From Aquila chrysaetos chrysaetos (Eukaryota; Chordata; Aves; Accipitriformes; Accipitridae): a stretch of DNA of 64,000 nt. Location of the stretch: assembly GCF_900496995.4 (NCBI RefSeq), contig NC_044006.1, positions 22,032,214 through 22,096,213 on the forward strand. Direction: 5' to 3'. The notes beneath the pieces are model-generated. The model did not search any database. It was not told where the DNA came from and saw only the letters and a program-made list of their open reading frames with translations. A program made the position numbers and the translations under genes. This document shows, piece by piece, positions 39,001-54,000 of this stretch (the stretch's first letter is position 1; each line of letters starts with the position of its first letter).

Positions 39001-42000
39001 AGCTTTGAAGGCACGTGGCATGCTGTTAGACTGATGAATGCAAATGCTTCTCTTGGAGAAGTATTTGAGGTACCCAGTGAAAAGGGGCACAGTGTAACTC
39101 AGAAGGACCTCAGACTGCTTCCAAGCTTTGTTTTGTGAGAATCTTGAGTGCTCTGAAGGTGACGTAGGTGAGTACAGATGTTTCCCCTTAAATTCTGTCA
39201 TAGCAGATTTGATTTAGTGTTTCTTTTTTTTTCCTTTTTTTTTTTTTTCTTCTGAGTATAATTATAGCTTCAAGGGGTTCCTTGCTTCCTCTTGTAATGT
39301 TAAAGATAGCCTGGACTTGATTTCCGTTTTCTGGAGGTATGGCATGGTGGTGTGAGCTTAATTGGTTTAATTTTGCTAACAACTCTTGCAGTACTTAGAG
39401 AGGAAAAAAAAAAAAAAGTGTGTGTGTGTGCGCATGGTTTTATTTTCAATGGTCAAATTCTCTGAGGGCTGAAAGTTGCAGTTCTGGTTTCCAGCTGTGA
39501 GTTCAGGACTCCAGTTCTTACGTAGAAGAGTGAAGACAGATCTTGGTCTCTTTTATGTACTTCTGAAGGATATTTTTCTTAATGATTCTTTGAAGGAGGA
39601 ACTGGATTTGAGGTTCTTAATGCAATACTTATAATTTAATTAAATTGTAACTTAAACCTTGACTTCCAGCTCATTTGACTACTGTAACTCATTTTCACTA
39701 GCATTTAGGAGTGTGTAATGTGTGTTTTGGTGAAAGATTGCTGTACTTCGAGAGCTAGATCAGTGTTGCTGACATCTGCTCTCCCTTTCATTGTTGTAGT
39801 TGGAACTGGGGCAGTTGGTATGTTTGCATGGTTTTCTGTAGTTCATCACTGGCACAGCCAAACACACAATGCTCATCTGTGTTGCATGGGGACTTCTGTT
39901 CTTTGTGTCTTGATAGTTAGGTTACTGTAAATTTTGTTTTAAATAACACCTTTATGTTTATCCTCATCCACTTGTGCATCAGATGTGGACTTCCCTTTGA
40001 TATTTATTTTCTGTCTCTGTACTGCTAGCTTTATGCTATTATGTGGTTAAGTCTTTGTTTACCATTTTGGTGTATGTTTAGTTATGTATACCATTATATT
40101 TATACATGTTTAGCTACTGCTAAGCAAAAGTAAATGATTTTACTTTTTTTTGGTCTGCAGAGTTTTAAAGAGCTCTTAAATCTTGAGTAGAATTTCAAGT
40201 TCTTTAATAAAAAGAAATGACATCACATGCTTAAAATAGTAAAGAAAATAGTAACATAAGTTCTGAACTTGTTTAAAACCAACCAAATAAAAAGCCTTGT
40301 GTTCTTGGTATTCATTGATGTTAAATGCAGCAATGTGCATATTTGGGAGGAACATACACCTCCTCGGTTTATTTTCTTTTTCTTTGTGGTTCTGTTGACA
40401 TACAAAGAATAGTCTGTCTGTTTGCAAACACCCAATGCTTAGGCGCGCCCGACTTCAGAAGGACATTTAACAAGCTGTGCTTCTTAACTCTACCCTCACG
40501 GCAGATGAGGACAGGGTAATCGTGGAATGTGGGAAGACGACTCGGCTTTAGTGGTGGCTTTTGGTTAACAAATTGAGGCAGGAGGAGATAGCATGGAAAG
40601 TCTCGTTTTCTTTGTGATACTACAATGAAGGAAGTGCATTTAAATATATCGGTTGCAGTGATCTTCAGTGCTAGGGTTTGGTTTTTTTTAAACTATACCT
40701 TTCACATTCTTCGTTAGTTGTTAAAAGTAAAAAGTAATCTTGATTAAACTGCTGTCACAGTAAATATCTGCAGACTTTTTTTTTTTTTTTTTTAACCTTA
40801 GGAGCAATTTCTTTCAACTCAATTATTAGTGGAAGTCCTCCTGGGTTACTGTTGCAGATTATTGTAGCTTTTGATATGGCTTAGTATATTGTGTCTTAAA
40901 TTGCAGTGGCTCAGTTGAAGTCAGAAACATCTAGTATTACATACATTGGCAGATATAATTCACTGAAGAATATGCTAACACTATATTTTTATTGTTGTAT
41001 ACGACTTTTAAAAATGCTTCTTGAATTTTTAAACAAGTACTTATTGCTTGCAGAACATAAGCCTCGTACATCTGCTTCAATTCTAGATCAATAGTGATTA
41101 ATATTTAATAATGTAATGTAAGGAAACAGGAACGATGTTAACCCTGTTTCACAGATTGTGAAACTCATTACTACAAGGTGTTTTGTATATTGAGAATATA
41201 AATTCTTAAAAAAAAGAATTTGACCAATATAATGTTGGGTGTATGCCCCTATGGCAAGTGCTACAGGAAGAGTATAGGAAACAGGCTTCACGTGTTATGT
41301 GTTCTCAGCAGTTAGAAGTTTAAAGGTTTTCTGTTCTGCATCCAGCCTGTCATGTTTAACAAGTGGTGCAGGTGTAGGGTACAACTCTGGAGAACTTTGA
41401 ATTGCTTAACTGTTGCCTGGATAGACTGTGTGAGGGACTATGCTATATTTGCTGTATTATCTTTCTGGCATTCTTTGCTAAACATCTTCCACTGTGAGTA
41501 GACAAAATATTGGCACAGAGAAACTTTTGATTTTAATTCACTGTGACTGGTACAACATACTCTTACTGAAAACTAAGCTTACAATTAAAGAATGTTATCA
41601 AGGATTAGGCTCTCCAGTTGATATTGTACAAGGCAAATGGCATCTATTTTGAAGACGTTGAAGTTTAAACAGATGAGCCTGAAATTGTAGGGGAGCGGGA
41701 TATAATATTCAGATCAAGAGAGAGCAGTGTAGCTTGTTAATATTAAGTGCTGTACTTAATTTACTTTTGCAGCATTACTTAATTTCTGATGTTCTCTTTG
41801 TCTTCCTGTATGTATGTATACAGGGTGTCCTTTGCATGACATTCTTTTCTAATCCACCCTCCATCAGAAAGTGGAATGGGTCAGCTTTATCTGTGATACT
41901 CTTCTACTTCTGATTGAGACAGGGTTTCCTCATTATCTGTGGAAGGCTACCTCCTGTTGAACTTGTTCCTCTACTAAGAAAATCCCTTTAGGCAGAATTT

Positions 42001-45000
42001 CTGTCTGTCCTGCAAATCCTTTGTAGTTACGAATGAGCTTCGCAATTTATTTGTGTGTGGGATATTTGCACCCTTTTCCTTACATGCCAGTGTAAGAAAC
42101 AAAACTCTTAATTTGATTTTATCTAATAGCTATTTTTCTCTCTCTCTCTTTTTTTTTTTTTTGGTAGATACTATGATCAGCTGTGTTCAATTGAACCAAA
42201 GTTTCCATTCTCTGAAAATCAGGTAAGATGACTTATCAAACCATTAAACTGAATCATGGCACCTACGATGTATGACTTCCAAGCTTGTATCTAATCCACT
42301 AAACAGTACTTCTCTTGGGCAAATCATTTAATCTCTTCGAGCCTTATTTTCCTAGTCTCTGTTTATTTTCTAGTTGGTGATCATGTGTAGTCTATACTGA
42401 AACTTCACCTCTAGTGGCCATAATTGCCTTTGTTTTGCAGATCAGAAATGTTTTGACTTTGGCTAGTGGTCACTGTGGTGTAGGTCAGAAAGAGTTGTGT
42501 TGGGCTGATTCCTCTTTAACTCTCCTTTTTCCAGGAAGTTTATTTCATACTATGTTCTAAAGGCTTTTAAAAACATAATTTCTATGGGAAAACCTTCAGT
42601 AACGGATGGAATATGATATTTGTATTTTGAAGTAGAACAGATGTTTCATTCACAACAGCTAACAGAATTAAACCCCTTAAGAGCTTGCCACTTAATTCCT
42701 GCCTCTGCATCTACAAGTGGCATAATTTTTATATAGATATTGTGTTCATTGAGTTTTTGGGTTTTTTTCCTACCATATTTCTTTAGAATCCTGTCTCTAA
42801 GAAGAAATTCAGCTTAACTCCTGCCTATTGAAGTCTTCCTCAGGTGGAGACTGGAACAGATCTTTAGGCTCCTGTATTTTGGTGGAAAAAGATGTAGGTT
42901 TTCTTTGGATGTGTTTACAAATAGGACAGAATTTACATTTCTTTCCTGATCAAGTCATATTTAAATGGTAATGTTATGATTAAAAGAAAAAGTTTCCTTC
43001 AGACTTACAGGTTACAAGTGAGGGAATAGTTTTAATGCAGTTCAAACTGATTTGAGTTTTGCATGTAGCTGCATTCACTTGTAGCCAAGAATTGCACTTT
43101 GGTTTTTAGTGTGCAAATGTTTTGCTACGGCCATCTGCAAACCCCCAGACATGGAAAACTGAAAAACTTTAAGAGCAAGTTCTGCAGATCTGTAAACTGT
43201 TCCATCAAAGAGAAGAAGTAGTCAGTGAAAGCAGCAATGAACAGCTGGGGACCAGAACTTCCTGAACTGGGGTTGCTGCTAGAGGAAAATACGTTATCAA
43301 GCAGTACTGTGTTCTTTCTGAAGTTATTCTCCCCAGCCACTTTAAAACGAGGAATTTTGCTATCTTTTCTGGTTTTATACCAGTTGCTACAACTAGTTTG
43401 ATAAGCTGAGTAAGGAATCAAATTGTGGAACTTCAGAGCAGATTCTGTGAAGTATTTGTATTGTCTATGAAATATATGCTGGAAGTGGAATATAAAACAC
43501 AGTGGTTTTTACCCACATTCTCTTCCCTGAATGCAATTGCTCGTAATGCTGCTATTGGTTTCACTCGATTGAATTTTGGTATTACAAAACAGTTCCAAAT
43601 ATGGTAGTAATTTGGAACAGTGGAAACTGCTTGGTTGGGTGGTTTCCTTTAACTGTGACTGTACCAGACTGTCAGACTTCTTGGGAGAGGAATATCTTGG
43701 TTTGGAAATAAATTTATTTGTCACTCAGAATATGAGCAGAGCTAAAAGATTATTTTGAGAATTTCTGTCTTGTCTGCTTGAAATGTTTTGAGCAATCTAA
43801 CAAGAAGGAAGAAAAGGAGAATAGATTTTTTTTTTTTAAATTACATTTAATGATTTCCTGAAACTTGCAGGATGTTTGTAATGTTACAAGTGAATTAAAT
43901 GTTTTATGCGATTAGAATATAAAAGGATAAATATGTGAATTTGGGATATTTTCTGAAGAGTTCATATTTAATTTCAGAGATAAAGATCTTTCTTTTTTAC
44001 AACTTTCAGGTCTGTGTAACATTTACATGGAAAGATGCTTTTGATAAAGGATCACTTTTTGGAGGATCTGCCAAATTGGGTATGTGAATGTACCGAAAGT
44101 GCAAGTATTAATGATACTAGATTTTGGGAATATTTTTATATAGCTGAATTGTTAATAGTCTTTCTAGTATTCTCAAAATAGCCTTCAAATGAGTTCAACT
44201 GTATTGGTAACAGATTAATCACTTCAACATTGGTAAAGAATAAATGGGCCCCAGGCAAAGAATTTCTATAAAATTGAGGTTTAATATTAGTTTTCCAGAG
44301 GCACAAACAGGGACAATTCTGCACTGCAAATTCAGGATCATTAAATGGATTTGGAACACTTGCCAATAGAGCAACTAAGACTAAATCCTTTTGAGTTAAG
44401 TGAGGAGCTGTTCAGTCATGTGTCATCATTCTTTAGTTTCTATTTATACCTAAGCATTCATCACCACTAGCATTGCGAGAGGACCATTGCAATTTTAAGC
44501 TTCAGACAAAACCTGAAAAAATGTTAGAGTACTTCCTCTCTTTTTAGGTTTTTTAAAGTTTCTCTGTCCTTAAAGTAGCCCTCTGTTAGCAACTACTGAA
44601 AGTCATTGCAGTTTTCCATGTTCTGAATACACCTGCTAAAGCTGTGCTTGTGTGAACTACATGTGTAACAATACACTGCATTTGCATGTGTAAGCAGGTG
44701 GTGCACACCTTTCCTTGCTTTATTTTCTAAGAAGTCCTTCCGGATCAGTGGAGACCTTCCTGAAGATACTGTGTTTTTTCTCAGAATTTGGTTGGTTCTG
44801 TCTTCTTTGAGGCTAGCATTTCATGATGATTGAACCTGTTTCATAGTAAAGTTTAGAATATTTAATTATGATTTAAACATAGTTTGTGAATCACCAGAGA
44901 TTTATAATAATTGTGAGAAAAAGAATTGGTAATAATAATGTTGATGATTATCCTGACAATTTGAACAAATGTGATGTTACAGCAGCTTGAGAAAGCTTGC

Positions 45001-48000
45001 TTGTCTGCAGGTTAATTATATACTAGTCTAAATGATCTGTGAGGCAGGTGGGTAGAGATTTATGCGACAATCCATGTGAAATATCAAAGAAATTCTTAAC
45101 TGAGATATGAGTAACACTCAGTTAACAAGCAATGGAATAAATTTTTTTTTGAAACTTTAAAGCAGATCTTAGTGCAAAGAAAATAACAAAAGGAGTCTTT
45201 TAGTATATATCTTTACAGTGCTGTATGGCAGTTTATCCAGATGCTGCTCTCCAGATTAACTATAGTGTGTGTGTGTGTGTGTATCTCTTTATTTCAGATC
45301 AGAATTAGCAGTGGGGTTTCTCAGTGTAAAGCAAAATTTCCATGTACTGAGGGAGAAGAATTTCTGTTGACATCTAAGAGGAGGCAATCCTGTCTCCAGA
45401 TGGAAATTCAATGTTAAACTCCTTTGACTTCCATGGGGCCAAGATACAGGGGGGTGACTTGAGAGTTCTGGCTCTTGCTGTGGTGACAAACTCTTTTCTT
45501 CCCATTTTCCCCTGAATCCCAAGCCTATATCACAGGGGTAGCTGACAGATACTGTGGCTGCTTGAAAAGTGACCAAGTTCACAGCATGGCATGTAATCTG
45601 AAATATGTTGGCTTAAGTTAATAGGTAGAGCTATAAACAGATGAGTCTGAGGAAAATCTATATTGCTAAGCAGCTGTTCTCACTGTAGTAAATCACACTT
45701 GAGATGCAGTCCAGAGTATAAAGTAATTCTGCATCTAAAATAATTTTGCACTTCAGAAACTTTAAAGCCATATTTTCTTTCTTTTTTTGTGTTTAAGTCT
45801 TTTGAATGATGTGTAAGTTGTGCAAGATCTTTTTAGAAAAAATCTGGAAAATAAACTGCAGAAGAGAGATGATCTAGATAAATGACTATTGATGAAAGAC
45901 AGTGATTGTGTAACTCGCTTTTCTCTCAAGGAAAAAAAATGGGAAAAATGGCATGTCAGACTTATGGCTGCTTGTCTGAAAATTTAGTGCAGCTCAGGGA
46001 GTGTGAACGTAGAAACTTCAGAAATAGGTTAGATAAATATGTAGCTGTATAAGGAGGCTGGATGTTGGTGAGATGAAACAAATGTGCCTCTTTAGTACTT
46101 TCATATTTTAAGGATAACTTAGAAGTTGTACCTGGGTTTCTGAAATTGAAAATTCACTAGTTGAGTTTTCTGTATTCTCCAAGAGGAATGTCTAGACACT
46201 TTTTAACAGTAGTAGGAAACTAATATCTGCAGTCTTTAGATTTTCCAGCACTTGCATATGGCCAATAACCTTCTGAAAGCAACTAATAGATTCAAAATGG
46301 TTCCTGTTCAGGTGTTACTGATTCCAGAAGTGTGGGCTCCATCCTCTGGGACTGTGAAGTATTACAGGAGTTGAGTCTGGACAGGCTACTCTGCTGTCTA
46401 GTGAGCACAAGTTTTTATTAAGTAAATCCTTAGGTGTTTCAGTACATATGCAACCAAGATATCTGTCAGCATTTTCAGTCTGAAACAATAGCTTTGAGAG
46501 GCAAAAAGTTCCCTGCATTTCAATAGATAGTAAGGCAGAGCATGTAAAAAAATCTTTGGCCTCAATGAGAGAAGAGTGGTTAATCTTGCATTCAAGATAC
46601 AGTAGGAGCCTGTAATTGGGCAGTTATTGCAAATTGATTAATGCATGGAAGTTCTTATTTCAGATTATCCTTCAGTAATTCCTGTGTTTCTGTATCCTCG
46701 GGAGCCAAAAAGCTGCACTCTAGTTAGAAAGACTTTCAAATTATTTTGTGTATTGTGTAGATTTTCATACTACCGCTTTTATGCTTTATGCCGCTTTCTG
46801 TAGTTCATCACGTGGAAATGCTTTGTGGAAGTACTAAATTAGACTATGTAAAGCCCTTTTGAATGAAGATGACTTTGACTTTGAAAGTTCAGTATGATTG
46901 GTGGTTTCTTTTTTTTTTTGGCTTGAAACTGCTGATCTCTTTAGTACAGGAATTAGTAGTGTTCGCCTCATCTGTAGGATGCTAGAGTACTGAAGTTTAT
47001 TTTCTTAACAGTGTGGGTAACTGTCTGTCTTGATTGCAGCTCTGGCAAGTTTGGGGTATGAGAAGACCTGTGTTTTGTTCAACTGTGGAGCATTGGCAAG
47101 CCAGATTGCAGCAGAACAGAATCTGGATAATGATGAAGGTCTAAAAGCTGCAGCTAAGCACTATCAGGTACGGAGGCTCCCTGCTTATGCTTAGGAATTC
47201 AGAATTATTAATCTTAGAACATCAAATAAGTATCTCTCAATTTTAAAGCGATATATACACATACATAAATATATATATATATATATATACATACACACAC
47301 ATATTTTCCCCCTCTTAATTGCAAAGGTTGGTTGGCTAAGTACCTGGTCTTGGCTCACATTTATTTACCAGCTTTGAAGGATTTAATTCCAGTTTCCCAT
47401 ACCCCTTCCCCCAAGTGTGTTGGTAACTAATAACCTTCAGCTTAAGATTTAATAATTTTAGCTAGTATAAATTTTAGTTTTAACAAGTAATACAGTAATA
47501 ATCTCTTTCTTTGTGGAATGCATTAAAATTTCCATGTTCTTATGTCGTTAGGTGTAGCCACTATACTGTTACTTACAGTCTGTCTTGATAAATGTCTCGG
47601 TGTAAGTGGCTTCAAGAACAAGAAGTAACAAGGAATCTTTTTTAGTGGCTAAACAATAAATGGGAGACTATATACCAAAAAAGCCTCCCTTTCTTTTTTT
47701 TAAATTGTTGTATGTATTATGTTTGTAACAGAAAAAATGTGTTTGGAAACATGAATGATAATACATTGTTTTGTTTTACTTAGTTTGCGAGTGGTACTTT
47801 CCAACACATTAAAGACACAGTTTTGTCATCCTTGAATCGAGAACCTACAGTGGACATCTCTCCAGACACAGTTGGAACTCTCAGTCTTATTATGTTGGCT
47901 CAAGCCCAAGAAGTCTTTTTTTTGAAAGCTACAAGAGGTATATCTTAATTTTTGGCTTGTATATTTATGTGCTCATTACAACTTCCACAAAAACTTATAA

Positions 48001-51000
48001 GTGTTTAAGTTAATAAGAACTTGTAAAGGGCCTTTCAGAAGTGTTTATTTTTGCCTTTACCGATTCTCTGCACCCGCCTCCCCAGCTTTGCAGGTCATTA
48101 AACACAAACTACAAATGCCACTTAAAAATTTGTCTAAGGTTCACCTGACAGTGTAGCTGTCCCATTTGCCTTTCCTTTCTTTTTATGTCCAAAACCATTA
48201 GTCTTCATCTTTACAAAAGATTTTGCTGGTTTATATTTTTTCCTTTTCCCACTTGAGAACAAAAGGCGTTCTCTAAAAGAACTGAGAGTACTAGAAATGG
48301 TGCATAGGGGTTTTACCACTACTCCCCTCCTCCTCTGTCTGGGGAATGATTTAATGAGAATTCAGGAGGAAAGATCTGACTGTGCTAGGAAACAAAGGAC
48401 ATTTCCTAAGAGTTTAGGGGAAACAAATTCTGTTTGATTGCTCCTATTTTTGAGAGGAACTCTTTGACCCAGTCAAACTTTGACAATGCCCTGTTTATCT
48501 CAATGTGAAATTCTGCAGGTGGAACGAAGAATTATGTCCCTAACAGTTAAAGGCTGATTGTGAAATACTGATTCAGAGGCTGCACATTTTAATACAACTA
48601 TTAAAGAATACATGCTTCAAAGAATTTTCCTGTGATACAGTACTGTCTTTGGTACCAGATCCCTTACTCATTGCTATTCTGCTCTTCTCTCTGTATTTAC
48701 AAGAAGTTGTGCATCTAGATATTGCAGATATCTAAAAGTAGAACTATGGACATAGAGGTCACATGATTGCCCACCAACTCCTCTCTCTCCCCATGTTTGG
48801 AATACAATGGAGGAAGACAGGGGTTATCTTAACTGGAATGTTTCTTCACAGGGAAAATCCCTGAAAATTATTGTAGCCTTCCTGCCTGTAGGAGAATCTC
48901 AGTGAGAAACTATTGTCCTTCAGCCAACTGATAAATTGTGTTTATGTTCTTTATCATGCTGGTAGCAGTATTTTAGTCTCTGGCTATTTGGACATTGCTT
49001 TGAAATAAATTTGTATAACAAATACCTGAGACTCCTTCAGAGCAGGAGCAGATGCTTACCTCATTTTGCACGGGAAGTAGATCTTTTTGTCACCTTCTTG
49101 ATTTCTTATTATTCAAAATGTGAAAAAGATAAAGCAAGGCTGATCCAAAACCCACTTGTGCCCTGTGAACTGAAGATTTTGTGACTACTCCCAAGACCAC
49201 AAGTCTGCCAGTGTTAGAAGGACAGTAAGATTAATAATCATCTGAGTATGGAGGCTGTAGATTTTGTCAGAAGTAGAGAGGTTCTTTTTCCTGGCAGGAA
49301 AGACATTTTGTGAAGAATCATGTTTGACAACATTATTAACTTCAGAGACCTATTTTTCAAGTGGAAATGCTTCAAAGTTTGATCTGAAAACTCAAATTGA
49401 GCTTCTTGCTGCATTTCTATTTACCTTACTTGCAATCTTCTGGTTTTTCTCTCATGTGAGACAGGCTATTTAGCAGCTTACCAGCTGATAATGTTATTTC
49501 TGATAGAACTGAGTTCATTCACAAGTTGAAAGAAAGCGGAAGTGTTTGGCAAAACCCAGATTGGTCAGTTAGATTTAACTCTGCTGCATAACTACAGATC
49601 AGTTCTTTAATTTCTGAGCCTTTCTTAATGTTTTCTTTAAGTGTCTTCAGGTCTGCATGTGTTCACCATTCGATCTCAAGGCTTGCAATATTTTAAAGAT
49701 ATGTGAGTAAAAACTAAAGCTTCTGAGGTGAAAGATCTCTTCAGAGCTATCTGCATGGACAAATGAGTCTCTTAACATTTCCTTTATAGTTAGCATGCCA
49801 ATATTTTTTTCTTTTCTTAAGAGCTCAGGCTTTATGAAGGAAGATGCAACTACCACACACTAGGTGGGGCTAGAAGGACAGTCTATTTAGATTTTAATTT
49901 TTTGGTTTTATTAAATATTTAGTGCACTGGACAGAAACATTCTAGCAGAGAAGTAAGTTGCTGGATCTCATAAGCTCCTTTCGTCATCTAAATCCTGTTC
50001 CACAGTGAAAAGATCTTTCTGGCATACCTTAAATGCATTTACCTCATAGAAGGTAAATATATTACGTCATAGCTCATGCCTGAAGTGTTGTAGGTAGATG
50101 TGTAAATATGCTGGAATGAGCAGACTACTTGGGAATTCTTTTGATTTAATTTTGGCAATTAAGCATACTCTGCAGACTTCCTAATCTCCCCATACCCCCC
50201 CTTCATGCTCATCAATCTGACAGTACATAAAAATCACCTGAATCAGAGGATACTTGTTTGTAAGGGCAGCTATTTAGAGTGGACGGCCAATGTTTGCATT
50301 GATTGCTTGCCTTCTTGTGAAAGGCTGAATTGCTAGTGCAGGGCAGAGCTGATTATAAAAGGAGATAAGGATAGATGCAGCATGTTCCTATTTTAACAGT
50401 TTTGGCTTCAGGAGCAGGGTGAGGATGTGAGGGAGGGAATACTGCTACTGCTAGGCACATGTGGCTCTGATATGAAGTAGTGGATACCACTTGGAGGAAC
50501 TGTGGTTATTTATGTCTAGGAATGGTGTTGCTATACTCACTGAAAGCTAACTGGTGTTGACTGTCAAGGAAAGGACCAGTCCTTTCTCTTATGCTGCATT
50601 TCTGCAAATTTTTGAAAGTCCTGATGTGGAGCTGCGTTAGAGAACAGATCCTGCTGAAAATTAACTACTTTTTGCTAACTGTATTTCAGCTAAATTCTTT
50701 GACTATGGCTGCACAAATGCTTGTGCTGGCACAAGGGAAGGGCTGGGAACAAGCTGACAGAGTTAGAGTGGGACTGCAGCTTTTATTGGCAGCTTGCCAT
50801 TGGTCCAAGGTAGAGCATCACTCTTAATCCCGCATAAATGCCAGCAGCTGCCAAAAGACTTCTTGTACAACTGACTGAACCTTCAGTGTCATGATTGAAG
50901 TAGAAAATCTGGAAACTGCTGTTGGATGTCAGGAGAGAAGAATGAGATCCCACCTTTGAGCTGTAATGGAAAGCTATACGCTTAGAATGCAGTTGTTGCT

Positions 51001-54000
51001 GTTTGAAGATGAAGTAATTTACCTGTTTGCTTGTAAAACCTGGTGATAATCATAACTGTTCTTTGTTTTTTCTCCCCTTCCCGCCAGATAAAATGAAAGA
51101 TGGTATCATAGCTAAGCTAGCTAATCAAGCTGCAGATTACTATGGTGATGCTTACAAACAATGTCAATATAAAGATACTTTGCCCAAGGTTAGTAACTCT
51201 CATGGAAATAATCTGGGATCTGCTGTTATTGTGAATAACTGTTATTGTTTACAATGTACTTGATGAAATACACTTAAAATGTATCCTCAAGAAAAGTTGA
51301 TGAATTGCTACATTTAAGGGAAATGAACCTGTAATTTGAAAAACAGTGAAGAATCTAGGAGGCAAAAGATAGTGTGGTTTTTTAAAATAAGTAAAATCTT
51401 ATTAGATGAAGTGTGTTTATTTGCAACACATTTCATTTAAAGTGAACTTGAAATGTTTATGATAGCACTTAGGGTGGCCTTCTTAATGCCTTACTAAATC
51501 TATTTTTCAAACTAACACTTTCTAATGGGGCTTAATTGGCTTCTAGTCTCAATGTTTTCATGTGAAGCTTTTTCTCATGTTGACAGCATGAATAGAGTGG
51601 TACTGTTCACTTACTTGTTAATGAAAAACAGTGCTGGAAGTCAGTAGGTATCCTCTGTCCTTATGCCTGCCTTCTCTTCCTCCACCCAAAACAATCTTGA
51701 TGCTTGTAAATTATCTCAGTTTAGTCTTGACCGTTGATTTGAGTGCTGTTGGTTTTGGAAGCTGCAGAAGGATCTTTTTTCATGTTCTTTGAATATACGT
51801 TGTATAACAAGTACTTAAAAATGAGCAGGTTTTCAGTGTATCAAATCTATCAATTATGTTCAAATCATAAAATAGTAGAAAACCTTTTGTGCAGTGTTAT
51901 AAACGTAGAAGTTGGGTAAGATTTACTTTTGGTATTGTTGGACTCCTGAAATTTTATCTAGCTAAATAGGAGATGGTCTTCCATAGTGCTTTTTCTGTGA
52001 ATGTCCCTGGGAAGCATTCCTTGTTGCTAATTTGCAGTTATTTTTCCTTCGTTAATAGTTTCAAAACTCTAAAATAACTATTCCAGCTTGCAGTGGTCTG
52101 TCTTGTTAAAAATAAAATGTGAAATATACTAGATTTACTAAAAACACACTGGAAAACTTACTAAAAAGATTTTTACCAGTGATGAATGGAAGTGGTTGAT
52201 GTCTGGTCCTGTAACTTAATATGCAGTCTTAGTCAAATAATTGTCAAAGTATTTGTTGAAGGCACTTTTATTCTCTCGGGGGTGGGGGGGTGGAATCTGG
52301 TAATTCCCCCCCCCCCGCCCGGTGTCTAATGCAGAATAGAATCTTGATAATGGTAGGAACTGTATGGGTAAGGGCTATTGTATTAAAGTAAAAGCATGCA
52401 TTTTTTTTCTTAAGCAATGAATTACACAAATGCCTTAGTAGGCCAGTCAGTGACTTTTTGTATCTATTTTTGGAAGGAAAAAAAAAAGTTTTTTGAAGTT
52501 AAATTGATATCTTGCTTGGCTGCAACTTGATAGAGCCTTTTATGTATTACATATTTTCTCTCATGCTTTCTGTGGCATTTTGTAGATTGGGCCAATTTCT
52601 CACTTAGGTATTACATTTATGATTGATTGCTGAGAGACAATGAGATAGAATAAAGCCATTGCTTTGTCTTTCATTGTTGTGGACCTTTCTAAGCCATAGA
52701 TCTGCTCCCTGTTCCAGTTGCACAGTAATCTGTCAATTGATTATCTGAAAGAATGTAATAAGGTTTGCTGGTTCTGTGAGTTCAGTGCCAGCTCTGAGAA
52801 CAGTTACATGTTTAGGACTGTGAAATAGCGGTTGACTTGGTGCATCAGACTCCGGTTGCAAGGCCTCCCAGACAGCTTTTTCTTCCAAATTTACTCTCCT
52901 TTTTTTTTTTTTTTTAATCTCGGGGCGGGCGGGCAGCAAGTTTGCACAAATGTGAAGAAGCAGGTGTTTATATACTGAGGTCTTTAAAACATCACTCTGG
53001 TTTTCCAGTGCTCCTTGATTTAAGAAATAAAATAGTAAGGCCAAATCCTTGATCAAAGACCATGCCTATACTGTGGGCTGCAGCACAATGTTTTCTTCAT
53101 GTCTTGGTTGGTACTCCTGCAAAGATAAGTGCTTTTATATAAAAGCCTAAAAATGACTTTTAAATCTTTTAAATTGCTTTCCATGTCAATAGTTATTGGT
53201 CGTCTTTATTTGTTCTTTGTATTTGTAATTTTAGAGTTACTTTCTTGATAGGCCTGCTGTTGTTTTAAGTGTAATTGCTTTGTTAAATTAAAAGAAAAAA
53301 AAAAAAAGGCCTGTCTTCTCCCCCCTTCTCCTTCTTTTGAGAACACTGTCTTGGCTTTGTCTTGGGGGCATTTGGGTGTGTTCTTGCAACTATCCTTTCT
53401 AATGTATGCATGCATTTCTAATCTTTGAAGTAAATGTTGTGACTTCATGGCTTGAATTTAAATTGTAGTTCATCTAAAATAATGGACACTAAGAGTTTTG
53501 CAACAACAGATTGAAAAACGCAAGACTGGATGCAATCCCTGCAAAGTCACGTGGTCTCTGACATTTACCTCTAATGTTTTAACCTATCTAAACCATTAAT
53601 TGGGTGATTCTAATTTCCTTTTCTTCTTCCTTTTTCTTCCTGCATCCCATGTTGTCTGTGGTGGTTAATGTGGTTGGACTTTCCCCTGGTCAGTATTTTT
53701 ATTTCCAGGAGGTGTTTCCCGTTCTGGCTGCAAAGCACTGCATTATGCAGGCCAATGCAGAATATCATCAATCTATCCTGGCAAAACAGCAGAAGAAATT
53801 TGGTGAAGAAATTGGGAGGTTGCAGGTGAGTAACTTTTTTTTCTTTTCTGAAGAATATGGGAAAACTTTAAATCCTGAAAAGCTAGCTCAGAGTTCTAAA
53901 ATTCACATAACTAAGAATGAAAAGTATTAAAAAATTACAGAGCATGTTTATCACATGAATCAAATTATTAGCAGCTGCAAAGATGAGAGGTATCTCTGTA

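Larger units (their letters stand above)
36022..42167 (+). other. PDCD6IP: PDCD6IP intron 1
   Basis: A 6.1-kb intron whose first 0.5 kb is CpG island and the rest AT-rich. It carries T20 (38924-38943), an interrupted T tract (39220-39250) and a GT tract near 39418. A 21-bp palindrome lies at 38077-38097 and a 24-bp-period duplication at 37476-37522. A 70-codon hydrophobic ORF at 39718-39930 has no family match I recognise. Confidence 0.9.
51189..53708 (+). other. PDCD6IP: PDCD6IP intron 6
   Basis: 2.5 kb. Contains an adjacent G-rich and C-rich pair at 52278-52322, T/A runs, and at its end a tandem acceptor (AG at 53693 and 53708). Confidence 0.85.

Noticed and set aside
39718-39930. Hydrophobic 70-codon ORF in PDCD6IP intron 1
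   Set aside because: Looks like a membrane segment, but there are no flanking splice sites in phase, no promoter and no homologue I recognise.
42441-42550. Possible cassette exon in PDCD6IP intron 2
   Set aside because: Good pyrimidine-AG and about 36 open codons, but only weak donor-like sites.
46664-46803. Possible cassette exon in PDCD6IP intron 3 (acceptor TTTCAG, about 45 open codons)
   Set aside because: The acceptor is good and the frame fits phase 1, but no convincing donor occurs before the stop.
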